From: Vibrio sp. BS-M-Sm-2
Lineage (GTDB): Bacteria; Pseudomonadota; Gammaproteobacteria; Enterobacterales; Vibrionaceae
DNA length: 64,000 bases
Direction: 5' to 3'
Assembly (NCBI RefSeq): GCF_041504345.1
Contig: NZ_CP167894.1
Location: 1,736,001 to 1,800,000 of the forward strand
Below the pieces are notes generated by a model. It saw nothing but the letters and a program-made list of their open reading frames with translations. It did not search any database and was not told the DNA's origin. This document shows, in pieces, positions 30,718-40,718 of the stretch (the first letter of the stretch is position 1; the number at the start of each line of letters is the position of its first letter). The position numbers and the translations under genes were made by a program.

Positions 30718-31630
30718 TGTTGTTTCCTTGCTCTGTGATTTTGTCTTTATCCGACGAGTGTACCATTTCTTTCGGGTCACTCCACTGTTCCTGCTCACCC
30801 AATGCGGCCGTCACCTCAGCACCAACCAGCACGATCAACCAGCACAAATAAACCCAGACAAATAGAATTGGAATTGCCGCCAATGCACCATAAATCAACT
30901 GGTAAGAAGGGAATTGAGTAATGTAGGCCGCGAAGCCTTTCTTGCTTAATTCAAACAGCAGAGCCGCCACTAGAGAACCTGCAGCTGCATGAGAAAAGTG
31001 TATCTTTTTGTTGGGAACCAGCAGATACAGACCGAAAAACGCAAAGAAAGAGAGAATCAAAGGAAGTTTGCGAATTACGGTATTAAAAGCACCAGACACC
31101 ACCTCATTTTGCAGCAAGCTCAATGAGGTCACGTAAGACGTTGCAGCAATACTCGCTCCCACTAGAATTGGTCCAAGCGTGAGCACCATCCAGTACATAG
31201 AGAAAGACAGCACCGCACGACGCTTTTCCGTTACTCGCCAGATGTAGTTTAAGTTCTTATCAATATTCGAAATCAGCATCAGCGCTGCAATGAATAAGAA
31301 CACACTACCTACCGCCGTCATCTTGCCGGTATTGGCAACGAACTCCAACAATGCGCCGTGTACTGCATCCCCAGATGCCGGAACAAAGTTGGTAATAACG
31401 AAGTTTTGAATCACGATACCAACATCAGCAAAGATGGAGAATGACGACAAGATAGAGAGCAATACCGTCAGCATAGGAACGATCGAGAGCAAAGTAATGT
31501 ACGCCAAGTAGCCCGCATTCACATTCACTCTATCGTGCGTCATTCGCGCTAAAAGATAGCGAGAAAACTGAATACTGAGTGTGCCGACCTTTTTTATCTT
31601 CAACTTGTAACTCCCTTGTAACTCGTTCAT
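30689..31630 (-). CDS. YihY/BrkB family inner-membrane protein
   Basis: 313 residues with about six hydrophobic helices (for example [55 protein letters not shown] and [18 protein letters not shown]). The C-terminal tail is hydrophilic ([17 protein letters not shown]). This family was once called ribonuclease BN, a name now known to be wrong; its function is unknown. It is first in a yihY-dtd-yiiD-like operon and divergent from the DUF2959 gene across 42 nt. Confidence 0.9.
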   Translation of the reverse strand: MNELQGSYKLKIKKVGTLSIQFSRYLLARMTHDRVNVNAGYLAYITLLSIVPMLTVLLSILSSFSIFADVGIVIQNFVITNFVPASGDAVHGALLEFVANTGKMTAVGSVFLFIAALMLISNIDKNLNYIWRVTEKRRAVLSFSMYWMVLTLGPILVGASIAATSYVTSLSLLQNEVVSGAFNTVIRKLPLILSFFAFFGLYLLVPNKKIHFSHAAAGSLVAALLFELSKKGFAAYITQFPSYQLIYGALAAIPILFVWVYLCWLIVLVGAEVTAALGEQEQWSDPKEMVHSSDKDKITEQGNNSDSTDPESK

Positions 31631-31672
31631 AGTCCTAATTAATATTCCGTTACTTAACTATAGGAAACTAGG

Positions 31673-32314
31673 ATGCCTTATTTAATAGTTATAGTCCTCT
31701 CTATTTTTACTCTTACTGGATGCCAATCCGCTTATTACTCTGCAATGGAACAGGTGGGCTACCACAAACGTGACATCATGGTCGATAGAGTAGAAGACGC
31801 TAAAGAGTCGCAGCAGGATGCTCAGGAAGAGTTTACCAGCGCACTTGAAGCACTCAGCAGCCTGACTAACTTCAGTGGTGGCGACCTTGAAGACATGTAC
31901 AACCAGATCAACGATAAATACCAAGACAGTGAGAAAGCCGCGCAAAATGTCAGTGATCGTATTGCTGCGATCGAAGATGTGTCAGATGCGCTGTTTGAAG
32001 AGTGGCAGAATGAATTAGATCTCTACACCAGTGATTCACTGCGCCGCTCGAGTGAGCAAAAGTTGCGTGAAACCAAATCGTCTTACCAAACGATGCTGTC
32101 AGCAATGAAGCGCGCCGAGAAGAAAATGGATCCCGTGCTCAATACCCTTCGCGATAACACGCTTTACTTGAAGCACAACCTCAATGCGAGTGCTGTGGGT
32201 TCACTGCAGGGTGAATTTATGAGCTTAGAAAAAGACATCGCCTACGCGATCAAACAGATGAATGCTGCAATAGCAGAATCGGATAAGTTCCTAGCTCAAC
32301 TGAACCAGAAATAA
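31673..32314 (+). CDS. DUF2959 family lipoprotein
   Basis: 213 residues. The N-terminus MPYLIVIVLSIFTLTGC is a lipoprotein signal with the acceptor at Cys17. The remainder is almost entirely helical and charged, with coiled-coil character (VEDAKESQQDAQEEFTSALE, AMKRAEKKMDPVLNTLRDN), typical of DUF2959. Function unknown. The residue after Cys is Gln, so outer-membrane sorting is expected if the Lol +2 rule applies. Confidence 0.85.
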   Translation: MPYLIVIVLSIFTLTGCQSAYYSAMEQVGYHKRDIMVDRVEDAKESQQDAQEEFTSALEALSSLTNFSGGDLEDMYNQINDKYQDSEKAAQNVSDRIAAIEDVSDALFEEWQNELDLYTSDSLRRSSEQKLRETKSSYQTMLSAMKRAEKKMDPVLNTLRDNTLYLKHNLNASAVGSLQGEFMSLEKDIAYAIKQMNAAIAESDKFLAQLNQK

Positions 32315-32345
32315 CGCCCGTAGACACAAATAAAGATAAGCCCGT

Positions 32346-32876
32346 ATGAACCCAATCATTATTACTGGCGGCCCTGGCGCCGGAAAGACCACACTAATTA
32401 ATGCCTTGGGAGATGCGGGTTACCCAACCTTCGCTGAGTCCTCTCGCCAGTTAATCGAACAGCAGAGCCAACTTGAGAACGGTATCTTACCTTGGTTAAA
32501 CCTTCCGGGCTTTGCTCGCCTATGTTTAACCGTCATGAGCGAACAAAAAGACCAAGCCAATCAACGTCCGATTGCGTTTCTCGATCGCGCTATTCCCGAC
32601 ATCTGCGGTTACTTGTCCCAGGCCAGCCTTGAGGTTACTGAGAACTACCGAGAAGCGAGCCAAGGCTATCACCCTCAAGTGTTGTTCTGTTGCCCTGAGG
32701 CTTCCATCTATGTTCAAGATGAAGTGCGCCCTTACCCATTTGAAGAAGCATTAGCGATTCACCACTCGCTGGTCAAAGTCTATCGAGAGCTAGGTTATAA
32801 GGTAGTTGAAGTGCCCTTTATGTCGGTCGCTGAGCGAGTTCAGTTCGCTGAAAGTCACCTAGGAATCAAAAGCTAG
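32346..32876 (+). CDS. Small AAA-type (AAA_28) ATP-binding protein
   Basis: 176 residues. Walker A is GGPGAGKTT at residues 8-16. A conserved ESSRQLIEQQ follows, and FLDRAIPDICGY appears to serve as Walker B plus DR motif. The fold resembles NadR-like or predicted nucleoside kinases of the AAA_28 family; the substrate is unknown. It sits 31 nt after the DUF2959 gene, so the two may be cotranscribed, but nothing links their functions. Confidence 0.8.
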   Translation: MNPIIITGGPGAGKTTLINALGDAGYPTFAESSRQLIEQQSQLENGILPWLNLPGFARLCLTVMSEQKDQANQRPIAFLDRAIPDICGYLSQASLEVTENYREASQGYHPQVLFCCPEASIYVQDEVRPYPFEEALAIHHSLVKVYRELGYKVVEVPFMSVAERVQFAESHLGIKS

Positions 32877-32984
32877 ATTCCAGATATTTCGCTCCTCAAT
32901 TCTGGAAGGACGATTCGCTAAGTAGATATCGAACACACTCTTCGTATCCCGCATCTCGTTTACTCGTATCTTAGCTAACTAAAA

Positions 32985-33024
32985 AACAAAAGCCCTGAGC
33001 AGCTTGGCTACTCAGGGCTTTCTT
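32985..33024. terminator. Bidirectional terminator, AAA gene / typA
   Basis: AAAGCCCTGAGCAGC-TTG-GCTACTCAGGGCTTT (one mismatch). The minus-strand side ends TTTTGTTTTTTAG, so it is strongest as the typA terminator. Confidence 0.88.
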
Positions 33025-33056
33025 ATTTAATTAGCTAGAAGCTAGTCAGCTGGCAA

Positions 33057-34892
33057 TTAAGCCTTAGCTGGACGTGCTGCACGCTTACGTTCGTTTTCAG
33101 TAAGAAGTTTCTTACGGATACGAATGCTTACAGGCGTTACTTCTACTAGTTCGTCTTCGTCGATGAACTCAAGAGCTTGCTCTAGAGTGTGACGGATAGG
33201 TGGCGAAAGAACCTGTGCTTCATCAGTACCTGATGCACGAACGTTCGTTAGCTGCTTACCTTTCAGACAGTTTACTGTTAGGTCGTTTGAACGGTTATGA
33301 ATACCGATGATTTGACCTTCGTATACTTCATCTGCGTGCTCAGCAAATAGACGACCACGTTCTTGTAGGTTGAATAGTGCGTAAGTCAGTGCTTTACCAG
33401 TCGCGTTCGAGATTAGAACACCGTTGTTACGTTGACCGATTACGCCGCCTTTGTGAGGACCGTAGTGATCAAATGAGTGGTAAAGAAGACCAGAACCAGA
33501 CGTTAGAGTTAGGAACTCAGTTTGGAAACCGATAAGACCACGAGAAGGCATCATGAAGTCCATGCGAACACGGCCTTTGCCATCTGGAGACATATCAGTT
33601 AGCTCACCTTTACGTAGACCGATGTTTTCCATGATGCCACCTTGGTGCTCTTCAAGCACGTCGATAGTCACAGTTTCAAACGGTTCAGTTAGGTTGCCAT
33701 CTTCGTCTTTCTTGATGATAACTTCTGGACGAGATACAGCTAGCTCGAAGCCTTCACGACGCATGTTTTCGATCAGGATAGATAGGTGAAGTTCACCACG
33801 ACCAGAAACACGGAAACGATCTGGGTTATCAGTTTCTTCAACACGTAGTGCAACGTTGTGTACTAGTTCTTTTTCTAGACGCTCAAGGATGTTACGTGAA
33901 GTAACGAACTTACCTTCTTTACCCGCGAACGGAGAAGTGTTTACTTGGAACGTCATTGTTACTGTTGGTTCATCAACAGAAAGCGGAGTCATTGCTTCAA
34001 CATTATTTACGTCACAGATAGTGTCTGAAATTTTCAGCTCACCAAGACCAGTGATTGCAATGATGTCGCCAGCGTTAGCTTGCTCAACTTCGTGACGGTC
34101 AAGACCTAGGTAACCAAGAACTGTACCTACTTTACCGTTACGTTTTTTGCCTTCTGCATTTACGATAGTTACTTGTTGGTTTGGCTTAACAGAACCACGA
34201 GTAACACGAGCAACACCGATAACACCTACGTAAGAGCTGTAATCAAGTTGCGAAATTTGCATTTGTAGTGGGCCGTCAAGGTCAACTGCAGGCGCGTCTA
34301 CTGTATCAACAACAGCTTGGAACAATGGTTCCATGTTCTCGCCAGTTTCGCCTTCAGTCATTGTTGCCCAACCGTTTAGAGCTGAAGCGTAAACAACTGT
34401 GAAGTCTAGTTGCTCATCAGTAGCACCTAGGTTGTCGAAAAGGTCGAATACTTGATCCATAACCCAATCAGGACGAGCGCCTGGGCGGTCAATCTTGTTG
34501 ATTACAACGATTGGCTTAAGACCGTGTGCGAATGCTTTTTGCGTTACGAAACGAGTTTGAGGCATTGGGCCATCAACTGCGTCAACGATAAGCAGAACAG
34601 AGTCAACCATAGACATGATACGCTCAACTTCACCACCGAAGTCCGCGTGTCCCGGAGTATCTACGATGTTGATGCGGTAATCATTCCAGTTGATTGCTGT
34701 GTTCTTAGCAAGAATGGTAATGCCACGCTCTTTTTCGATGTCATTCGAATCCATGACACGCTCTTCAGCTTCACCACGAGACTCAAGAGTGCCTGACTGT
34801 TGTAGCAGTTTATCAACCAAAGTCGTTTTACCGTGGTCAACGTGCGCGATGATCGCGATATTTCTTAACTTATCAATCTGTGGAGTAGACAT
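33057..34892 (-). CDS. typA: Ribosome-associated GTPase TypA/BipA
   Basis: Translational GTPase used in ribosome assembly and stress responses. The ATG at 34892 ([14 protein letters not shown]) gives 611 residues, near the E. coli length; a GTG five codons upstream is less likely. G1 is AHVDHGKTT, the switch-II motif is [11 protein letters not shown] and G4 is [11 protein letters not shown]-like domains III and V and the BipA-specific C-terminal domain follow ([19 protein letters not shown]). It diverges from glnA, as in E. coli. Confidence 0.97.
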   Translation of the reverse strand: MSTPQIDKLRNIAIIAHVDHGKTTLVDKLLQQSGTLESRGEAEERVMDSNDIEKERGITILAKNTAINWNDYRINIVDTPGHADFGGEVERIMSMVDSVLLIVDAVDGPMPQTRFVTQKAFAHGLKPIVVINKIDRPGARPDWVMDQVFDLFDNLGATDEQLDFTVVYASALNGWATMTEGETGENMEPLFQAVVDTVDAPAVDLDGPLQMQISQLDYSSYVGVIGVARVTRGSVKPNQQVTIVNAEGKKRNGKVGTVLGYLGLDRHEVEQANAGDIIAITGLGELKISDTICDVNNVEAMTPLSVDEPTVTMTFQVNTSPFAGKEGKFVTSRNILERLEKELVHNVALRVEETDNPDRFRVSGRGELHLSILIENMRREGFELAVSRPEVIIKKDEDGNLTEPFETVTIDVLEEHQGGIMENIGLRKGELTDMSPDGKGRVRMDFMMPSRGLIGFQTEFLTLTSGSGLLYHSFDHYGPHKGGVIGQRNNGVLISNATGKALTYALFNLQERGRLFAEHADEVYEGQIIGIHNRSNDLTVNCLKGKQLTNVRASGTDEAQVLSPPIRHTLEQALEFIDEDELVEVTPVSIRIRKKLLTENERKRAARPAKA

Positions 34893-35207
34893 GGATTCTC
34901 GATTCACTCATAAAAGTAGCCGTCACTTATCTCAAAAGTTTGGATAATAACCGCTAGCTTGATTTAAAAAACGGTCAATAATATACCAGATTCTAGACAA
35001 AAACCCAGAAATATGTGATCTGAACCAAGGCTTTTTTCTTTATTAGCGATTCATATCCGCTTAACTTTGATTCAGTACAGTGTTGAGCAGCCAAATTCGT
35101 AGGACTCTAAAAAAGCATCACCGGCGAGTGGCGAGCCAAATCTCCGGCAAAATGACAAAAGTGGATTGACAACTTAGGCAATTCATTGCTGAATGGTGTT
35201 CGCTTAT

Positions 35208-35224
35208 TGTCTCATATTGGTGCA
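35208..35224. promoter_or_regulatory. NtrC-like box 1 upstream of glnA
   Basis: TGTCTCATATTGGTGCA. The right half GGTGCA is exact; the left half is poor against TGCAC-N7-GTGCA. It is the most distal of three evenly placed boxes, about 145 nt before the predicted start. Confidence 0.55.
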
Positions 35225-35236
35225 CAGACAAACACT

Positions 35237-35253
35237 TGCACCAATAAAGTGCA
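35237..35253. promoter_or_regulatory. NtrC box 2 upstream of glnA (perfect)
   Basis: TGCACCAATAAAGTGCA is an exact TGCAC-N7-GTGCA palindrome, the consensus NtrC (GlnG) site. It sits about 117 nt upstream of the predicted sigma-54 start, as expected for an enhancer. Confidence 0.85.
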
Positions 35254-35257
35254 ACCA

Positions 35258-35274
35258 GAGATCATTTTGGTGCA
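35258..35274. promoter_or_regulatory. NtrC-like box 3 upstream of glnA
   Basis: GAGATCATTTTGGTGCA. An exact right half-site lies one helical step pair (21 nt) from the perfect box. It probably binds cooperatively. Confidence 0.55.
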
Positions 35275-35335
35275 AAAACCAGATTAGGCAAAATTGAAAA
35301 ACAAGTAAATCATTGAAATTAATGGAATAATTTTT

Positions 35336-35352
35336 TTGGCACGTTTTTGGCT
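35336..35352 (+). promoter_or_regulatory. Sigma-54 promoter of glnA
   Basis: TTGGCACGTTTTTGGCT keeps the invariant GG (35338-35339) and GC (35350-35351) with exactly 10 nt between them. Start predicted near 35362. With the NtrC boxes upstream this is a classic nitrogen-regulated promoter. No convincing sigma-70 promoter was picked out. Confidence 0.85.
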
Positions 35353-35455
35353 ATAGATAAATCAGCATCGATTAATGCACTTATAGACATTAATCAATGC
35401 TAGTTTCAACCGAATCGAGCTAATACCGAATTAATAACACTGGAGGTTATCCAAG

Positions 35456-36865
35456 ATGTCAGTAGAAAATGTACTATCCCTGATCCAAGAGAACGAAGTT
35501 AAATTTATCGACTTACGTTTTACTGATACAAAAGGTAAAGAGCAGCATATCTCTATTCCTTCTCACCAAGTTGATGCAGACTTCTTCGAAGAAGGCAAAA
35601 TGTTTGACGGCTCTTCAGTAGCTGGTTGGAAAGGCATTAACGAATCTGACATGGTAATGATGCCAGATGCAGCATCTGCTGTACTGGACCCATTCACAGA
35701 AGACGCAACGCTAAACATCCGTTGTGACATCCTTGAGCCTGCAACAATGCAAGGCTACGACCGTGACCCACGCTCTATCGCTAAACGTTCTGAAGAATAC
35801 CTACGTTCTACAGGTATCGCAGACACAGTTCTAGTTGGTCCAGAGCCAGAATTCTTCCTATTTGACGACGTTAAGTTCTCAAACGACATGTCTGGTTCTT
35901 TCTTCAAGATTGATGACGTAGAAGCAGCTTGGAACACAGGTTCTGACATCGAAGGCGGTAACAAAGGTCACCGTCCTGGCGTTAAAGGCGGTTACTTCCC
36001 AGTAGCTCCTGTAGATTCATCTCAAGACATCCGTTCAGCAATGTGTCTAGTAATGGAAGAGATGGGCCTAGTAGTTGAAGCTCACCACCACGAAGTAGCA
36101 ACTGCGGGTCAAAACGAAATCGCAACTCGCTTCAACACGCTAACAGCGAAAGCTGATGAAACTCAAATCTACAAGTACGTTGTACACAACGTTGCTCACG
36201 CATTTGGTAAAACAGCGACATTCATGCCTAAGCCACTAGTTGGTGACAACGGTTCTGGTATGCACGTTCACCAATCTCTAGCAAAAGACGGCGTTAACCT
36301 GTTTGCTGGTGATAAGTACGGCGGCCTATCTGAAATGGCGCTTTACTACATCGGTGGTGTAATCAAGCACGCTCGTGCAATCAACGCGTTTGCTAACCCA
36401 TCAACTAACTCGTACAAGCGTCTTGTACCTGGTTTCGAAGCACCTGTAATGCTTGCTTACTCAGCACGTAACCGCTCTGCTTCTATCCGTATCCCAGTAG
36501 TACCAAGCCCTAAAGCACGTCGTATCGAGCTACGTTTTGGTGACCCAGCAGCGAACCCATACCTATGCTACTCAGCAATGCTTATGGCTGGCCTTGACGG
36601 TATCAAGAACAAGATTCACCCAGGCGAAGCTATGGATAAAGATCTATACGACCTTCCTGCAGAAGAAGCAGCTGAAATCCCAACAGTTGCAGAATCTCTA
36701 CAAGAAGCTCTAGCAGCGCTTAGCGAAGACCGTGAGTTCTTAACAGCTGGCGGCGTATTCTCTGACGATTTCATCGATTCTTACATCACTCTGAAATCTG
36801 ACGACGTACAACGCGTGAACATGGCTACACACCCACTTGAGTTTGAACTGTACTACTCAGTTTAA
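35456..36865 (+). CDS. glnA: Glutamine synthetase (type I)
   Basis: Makes glutamine from glutamate, ammonia and ATP. It has 469 residues. Signatures are [17 protein letters not shown] near residue 50, the ATP-site segment [17 protein letters not shown] near 260, and the adenylylation loop DLYDLP near residue 400 carrying the regulatory Tyr. An SD site GGAGG precedes the ATG at 35456. The leader carries a sigma-54 promoter and NtrC sites. The regulators glnL and glnG lie downstream with one gene interposed. Confidence 0.98.
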   Translation: MSVENVLSLIQENEVKFIDLRFTDTKGKEQHISIPSHQVDADFFEEGKMFDGSSVAGWKGINESDMVMMPDAASAVLDPFTEDATLNIRCDILEPATMQGYDRDPRSIAKRSEEYLRSTGIADTVLVGPEPEFFLFDDVKFSNDMSGSFFKIDDVEAAWNTGSDIEGGNKGHRPGVKGGYFPVAPVDSSQDIRSAMCLVMEEMGLVVEAHHHEVATAGQNEIATRFNTLTAKADETQIYKYVVHNVAHAFGKTATFMPKPLVGDNGSGMHVHQSLAKDGVNLFAGDKYGGLSEMALYYIGGVIKHARAINAFANPSTNSYKRLVPGFEAPVMLAYSARNRSASIRIPVVPSPKARRIELRFGDPAANPYLCYSAMLMAGLDGIKNKIHPGEAMDKDLYDLPAEEAAEIPTVAESLQEALAALSEDREFLTAGGVFSDDFIDSYITLKSDDVQRVNMATHPLEFELYYSV

Positions 36866-36925
36866 TCTCCTGTAGAGATAAGCCATTTCTTACTGCAATC
36901 TTGTAAGAATCGCTGACTAAATATT

Positions 36926-36954
36926 AGGCTCGCCTCGCAGGCGGGCCTTTTTTA
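36926..36954 (+). terminator. Terminator after glnA
   Basis: AGGCTCGCC-TCGCA-GGCGGGCCTTTTTT (one mismatch), a GC-rich stem with T tract. It separates glnA from the rest of the nitrogen cluster, as in enteric glnA-glnL. Confidence 0.88.
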
Positions 36955-36990
36955 TATTCTCTCGACGCTCCCCTCCTCGTACCATACTAG

Positions 36991-37152
36991 ATACCAATCG
37001 TAGCAAATAACTACTCAGCCTAGCTTGTTAAAACACTCGATAACATCGTTAGGTTTTTTGATTGTAGAATAACTACTTATCGAAAAAACCTGCCTCGTTT
37101 TCAAGCCTTTTTCCTGCGCTATTTCTGAGCATTAACTTACTGTGATTGGTAT
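36991..37152. repeat. 162-bp dispersed MITE-like element, copy 2
   Basis: Same length and ends (ATACCAATC...GATTGGTAT) as the copy at 7764-7925. The best conserved stretch is the central TTTTTTGATTGTAGAATAAC. It lies in the 405-nt gap between glnA and the DUF4124 gene, after the glnA terminator. Beyond it is an A-rich stretch of AATAAAATCAA-like repeats (37188-37225). Confidence 0.85.
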
Positions 37153-37270
37153 TTAACAAAAGCCCTCAGAGGCTGTCGCGCTAAATACAATAAAATCAAA
37201 ACCAATAAAATCAATAACAAAACCAACGCCAAACGTGAAATCACCTAGTGGTGACAAAGAGGCTAAAGAT

Positions 37271-37840
37271 ATGAAAAATATACTGTTACTGATCGGGTTA
37301 ACAGTCGCGCTCTCGTGCTCTGCTCAAACGGTGTATACCTGGGTGGATGAGGATGGCGTGCTCCACTTTAGTGATAACCCTAGCGCTCAAGATGCCGAGG
37401 CTCTTCGCCTGCCAGATGTGCAAGCTTCAGCATCCGCCCCTAAATTTGAGGCCTCAACTCCGGTAGACACCGCTGCTTTACCTACAACTAAAACGGCAAC
37501 GCCAGCTAAAAATCAGGCAAAAACAGAAACCACAAAACGTGAGGTCCCCACTCAATTAGCCCTCACCATGCTGACTCCAGTTCATGATCAAACCATTCAT
37601 AGCAACCGCGGCTTAATCCCGATTCAGATAGATCTCAACCGAAAACTTGGTATCGGGGAGCAATTACAATTGATACTCGATGGCCGTCGTTATGGCGCCC
37701 CACAGACCCAACCTATTTGGGAATTAAAAGGTATCGATCGAGGTACTCACACCATTGCAATTCAAGCACATAGAAGCGGCAAGCTTATTGCATCTACTAG
37801 TCCAGTCACCGTGTATTTACATCGAGCGACGCTCAAGTAG
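37271..37840 (+). CDS. DUF4124 domain protein, exported
   Basis: 189 residues from the ATG at 37271 (GAGG 9 nt upstream). A GTG 12 codons earlier adds a hydrophilic stretch before the signal peptide and is rejected. The signal peptide is MKNILLLIGLTVALSCSAQ. A DUF4124 domain follows at about residues 18-55 (VYTWVDEDGVLHFSDNP), then a Thr/Ala/Lys-rich linker. A C-terminal beta-rich region (LTMLTPVHDQTIHSNRG, HTIAIQAHRSGKLIASTSPV) resembles an Ig-like wall or periplasmic domain. Function unknown. It lies between glnA and glnL, a placement I associate with vibrios. Confidence 0.82.
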   Translation: MKNILLLIGLTVALSCSAQTVYTWVDEDGVLHFSDNPSAQDAEALRLPDVQASASAPKFEASTPVDTAALPTTKTATPAKNQAKTETTKREVPTQLALTMLTPVHDQTIHSNRGLIPIQIDLNRKLGIGEQLQLILDGRRYGAPQTQPIWELKGIDRGTHTIAIQAHRSGKLIASTSPVTVYLHRATLK

Positions 37841-37960
37841 GCCAATGTGTTAAAAGAGACTGGATTACCTCTACTTTTCACCAAATCGAAGCAGCTTTCA
37901 GCGACTCTAATGAATTATCTTTAGCTTCTGGTTGATATGCGCCATACTTGAACTTAGCTG

Positions 37961-37977
37961 CGCACCAATTTGGTGCA
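37961..37977. promoter_or_regulatory. NtrC box just upstream of glnL
   Basis: CGCACCAATTTGGTGCA matches TGCAC-N7-GTGCA at 9 of 10 fixed positions and lies 31 nt before the glnL GTG. In E. coli NtrC binds at glnLp as a repressor; the same autoregulation is likely here. Confidence 0.8.
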
Positions 37978-38008
37978 GTGGGAAAAGCACCAATTCAAGG
38001 ACGAAATA

Positions 38009-39085
38009 GTGAATCGATCAGCCAAAAGCGACAGCATAGATACACATCATCTTTCCAGCGCCATTCTCGACAATATGGTGACTTCGACATTGATGCTCGA
38101 TGAGCAACTGTATGTCCGCTACGCCAATCCGGCGGCTGAACAACTCTTTTCACAGAGCGCGCGACGCATCGTTGATCATCCACTGAGCCAACTTATCCAA
38201 CACGCCTCGCTCGACTTAGCACTTCTAACTCAACCTCTACAAAGCGGCCAGAGCATTACCGACAGTGACGTGACCTTCGTCGTTGATAACCGCCCGCTGA
38301 TGCTTGAGGTGACGGTTAGCCCAATCTCTTGGCAACGTGAAACGCTGTTATTGGTTGAGATGCGCAAGATTGACCAACAAAGAAGACTCAGCCAAGAGCT
38401 TAACCAACACGCACAACAACAAGCGGCTAAGCTGCTGGTGCGTGGGTTAGCACATGAGATCAAGAACCCATTGGGTGGTTTAAGAGGTGCTGCGCAACTA
38501 CTTGGAAAGATGCTCCCTGATCAGTCTCTGAATGAGTACACCCAGATCATTATTGAGCAAGCCGACCGCTTGCGCGCTTTAGTCGATCGCCTGCTTGGCC
38601 CGCAAAAGCCAGGAACCAAATCAGAAGAGAACCTTCACCAGATACTCGAAAAAGTAAGGCAACTGGTTGAGCTCGAATCAGGTTCGACGCTAGCCATCGA
38701 ACGAGATTACGACCCTAGCCTACCGGACATCTTGATGGATTCGGCACAGGTTGAACAAGCGATGCTCAATATCGTGAGTAACGCAGCGCAGATTCTAAAG
38801 ACTCAGGAATCAGGGAAAATCACCATTCGCACCAGAACGGTGCATCAAGCAAACATTCATGGGCAGCGACACAAACTCGCTGCTCGAATTGAGATCAGCG
38901 ATAACGGCCCAGGCATCCCCGACGAATTAAAAGACACGCTTTTTTACCCAATGGTCAGCGGTCGAGAGGGTGGCACAGGCTTAGGGTTATCGATATCTCA
39001 AAACCTGATCGATCAACACAATGGGAAAATTGATGTTGAAAGCTGGCCGGGCAGCACCACATTCACGATTTACCTGCCGATTTAG
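38009..39085 (+). CDS. glnL: Nitrogen sensor histidine kinase NtrB (GlnL)
   Basis: Cytoplasmic kinase that, under PII control, phosphorylates NtrC. The GTG at 38009 with AAGGA upstream gives 358 residues. The longer TTG-started frame would run through the NtrC box and is rejected. An N-terminal PAS domain (ILDNMVTSTLMLDEQLYVRYANPAA) precedes the H-box GLAHEIKNPLGGLRGAA. The N-box is MLNIVSNAAQIL, and the nucleotide-lid motifs are DNGPGIP and GGTGLGLSI. glnG follows after 122 nt. Confidence 0.96.
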   Translation: MNRSAKSDSIDTHHLSSAILDNMVTSTLMLDEQLYVRYANPAAEQLFSQSARRIVDHPLSQLIQHASLDLALLTQPLQSGQSITDSDVTFVVDNRPLMLEVTVSPISWQRETLLLVEMRKIDQQRRLSQELNQHAQQQAAKLLVRGLAHEIKNPLGGLRGAAQLLGKMLPDQSLNEYTQIIIEQADRLRALVDRLLGPQKPGTKSEENLHQILEKVRQLVELESGSTLAIERDYDPSLPDILMDSAQVEQAMLNIVSNAAQILKTQESGKITIRTRTVHQANIHGQRHKLAARIEISDNGPGIPDELKDTLFYPMVSGREGGTGLGLSISQNLIDQHNGKIDVESWPGSTTFTIYLPI

Positions 39086-39207
39086 GTTACAAGAACCTCG
39101 CTATTGGACTGCGAGATCAAAGGCTTAACTCGGTAACACAAAAATTAAAGACATCATAAAAACAACAATGATTATCACAATAGATTTGGCTGCAAAGGAA
39201 TTGAATT

Positions 39208-40611
39208 ATGAGTAAGGGATACGTTTGGGTCGTCGATGACGACAGCTCTATCCGCTGGGTAGTAGAAAAAACACTTTCATCTGCGGATATAAAGTGTGAA
39301 ACATTCGCTGATGCTGAGAGCGTATTACTTGCGCTTGAGCGCGAGACACCTGACGTATTGGTATCGGATATTCGCATGCCCGGCATTGATGGGATTGAGC
39401 TGCTGCATCAGGTTCATCAACGCTCCCCTGACCTACCCGTGATCATCATGACCGCGCACTCAGACCTTGATGCTGCGGTAAATGCTTATCAAAAAGGCGC
39501 CTTTGAATATCTACCAAAGCCGTTCGATATTGATGAGACACTGACTCTAGTGGAGCGAGCGATCGCGCACAGCCAAGAACAGAAACGTGAGCAAGCCAGT
39601 GAAGTAGCCGAAGATACCAACGCGCCTGAAATCATCGGTGAAGCGCCGGCAATGCAAGAGGTTTTCCGTGCTATTGGCCGTTTGTCTCGATCATCTATTT
39701 CAGTACTCATCAATGGCGAATCAGGTACTGGTAAGGAGTTAGTCGCTCACGCTTTGCACCGTCACAGCCCAAGAGCTAAAAAGCCATTCATAGCTTTGAA
39801 CATGGCGGCAATTCCCAAGGATCTGATCGAATCTGAGTTGTTTGGCCACGAGAAAGGCGCCTTTACCGGTGCTAACAGCGTTCGCCAAGGGCGCTTCGAA
39901 CAGGCCAACGGAGGCACACTGTTTCTTGATGAGATCGGCGACATGCCACTCGATATTCAGACTCGCCTGCTACGAGTACTTTCCGATGGTCAATTTTATC
40001 GTGTGGGTGGGCACTCAGCAGTTAAGGTTGACGTTCGTATCGTTGCCGCAACCCACCAAGATCTTGAACGATTGGTGCATGAAGGCGACTTCCGTGAAGA
40101 CCTTTTCCACCGACTCAACGTTATCCGAATCCATATCCCGGCACTTCGCGAACGTAAACAAGACATTGAAAAGCTGACTCATCACTTCCTAGCATCAGCC
40201 GCCGAAGAGCTCGGTGTTGAAGTGAAAACACTGCATCCTGAGACCATTTTAAAGCTCAATCAGCTGAATTGGCCGGGTAACGTGCGTCAGCTTGAGAACA
40301 TTTGTCGCTGGCTCACCGTGATGGCGAGTGGCAGCGAAATTCTCCCTTCAGACCTTCCCCCAGAGCTGCTAGAAGAAAAAGTAGTGACAACCTCTGGAAC
40401 TGGAGATAACTGGCAACAACTGCTCGCTAATTGGGCGAAGTGTGCGCTTGATTCAGGAGAAAAAGAACTGCTGACTTATGCGCTACCAGAGTTTGAACGT
40501 ATACTACTTGAGGCTGCACTCAACCATACTAATGGTCACAAACAAGATGCAGCCAAGGTTTTAGGTTGGGGAAGAAACACCCTAACTCGCAAGCTTAAAG
40601 AGCTGTACTGA
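39208..40611 (+). CDS. glnG: Nitrogen regulator NtrC (GlnG), sigma-54 activator
   Basis: 467 residues. The receiver has the phospho-acceptor Asp54 (VSDIRMPG). The AAA+ domain has Walker [14 protein letters not shown], the sigma-54 contact loop GAFTGA, and Walker [16 protein letters not shown]-terminal Fis-type helix-turn-helix ([20 protein letters not shown]) binds the TGCAC-N7-GTGCA boxes seen before glnA and glnL. SD AAGGA precedes the ATG by 9 nt. No clear terminator follows before the GGDEF-EAL gene, but a promoter-like stretch does. Confidence 0.97.
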   Translation: MSKGYVWVVDDDSSIRWVVEKTLSSADIKCETFADAESVLLALERETPDVLVSDIRMPGIDGIELLHQVHQRSPDLPVIIMTAHSDLDAAVNAYQKGAFEYLPKPFDIDETLTLVERAIAHSQEQKREQASEVAEDTNAPEIIGEAPAMQEVFRAIGRLSRSSISVLINGESGTGKELVAHALHRHSPRAKKPFIALNMAAIPKDLIESELFGHEKGAFTGANSVRQGRFEQANGGTLFLDEIGDMPLDIQTRLLRVLSDGQFYRVGGHSAVKVDVRIVAATHQDLERLVHEGDFREDLFHRLNVIRIHIPALRERKQDIEKLTHHFLASAAEELGVEVKTLHPETILKLNQLNWPGNVRQLENICRWLTVMASGSEILPSDLPPELLEEKVVTTSGTGDNWQQLLANWAKCALDSGEKELLTYALPEFERILLEAALNHTNGHKQDAAKVLGWGRNTLTRKLKELY

Positions 40612-40718
40612 CCTAATATGACTCTCGATGCAGCTACTTTTTAACCAAAAAAGTGTCGCTTGGTCTGAATAGTGTCGGTACAATTACAGTACACTATTCA
40701 CCAAAGTTGTAGCTAAAG

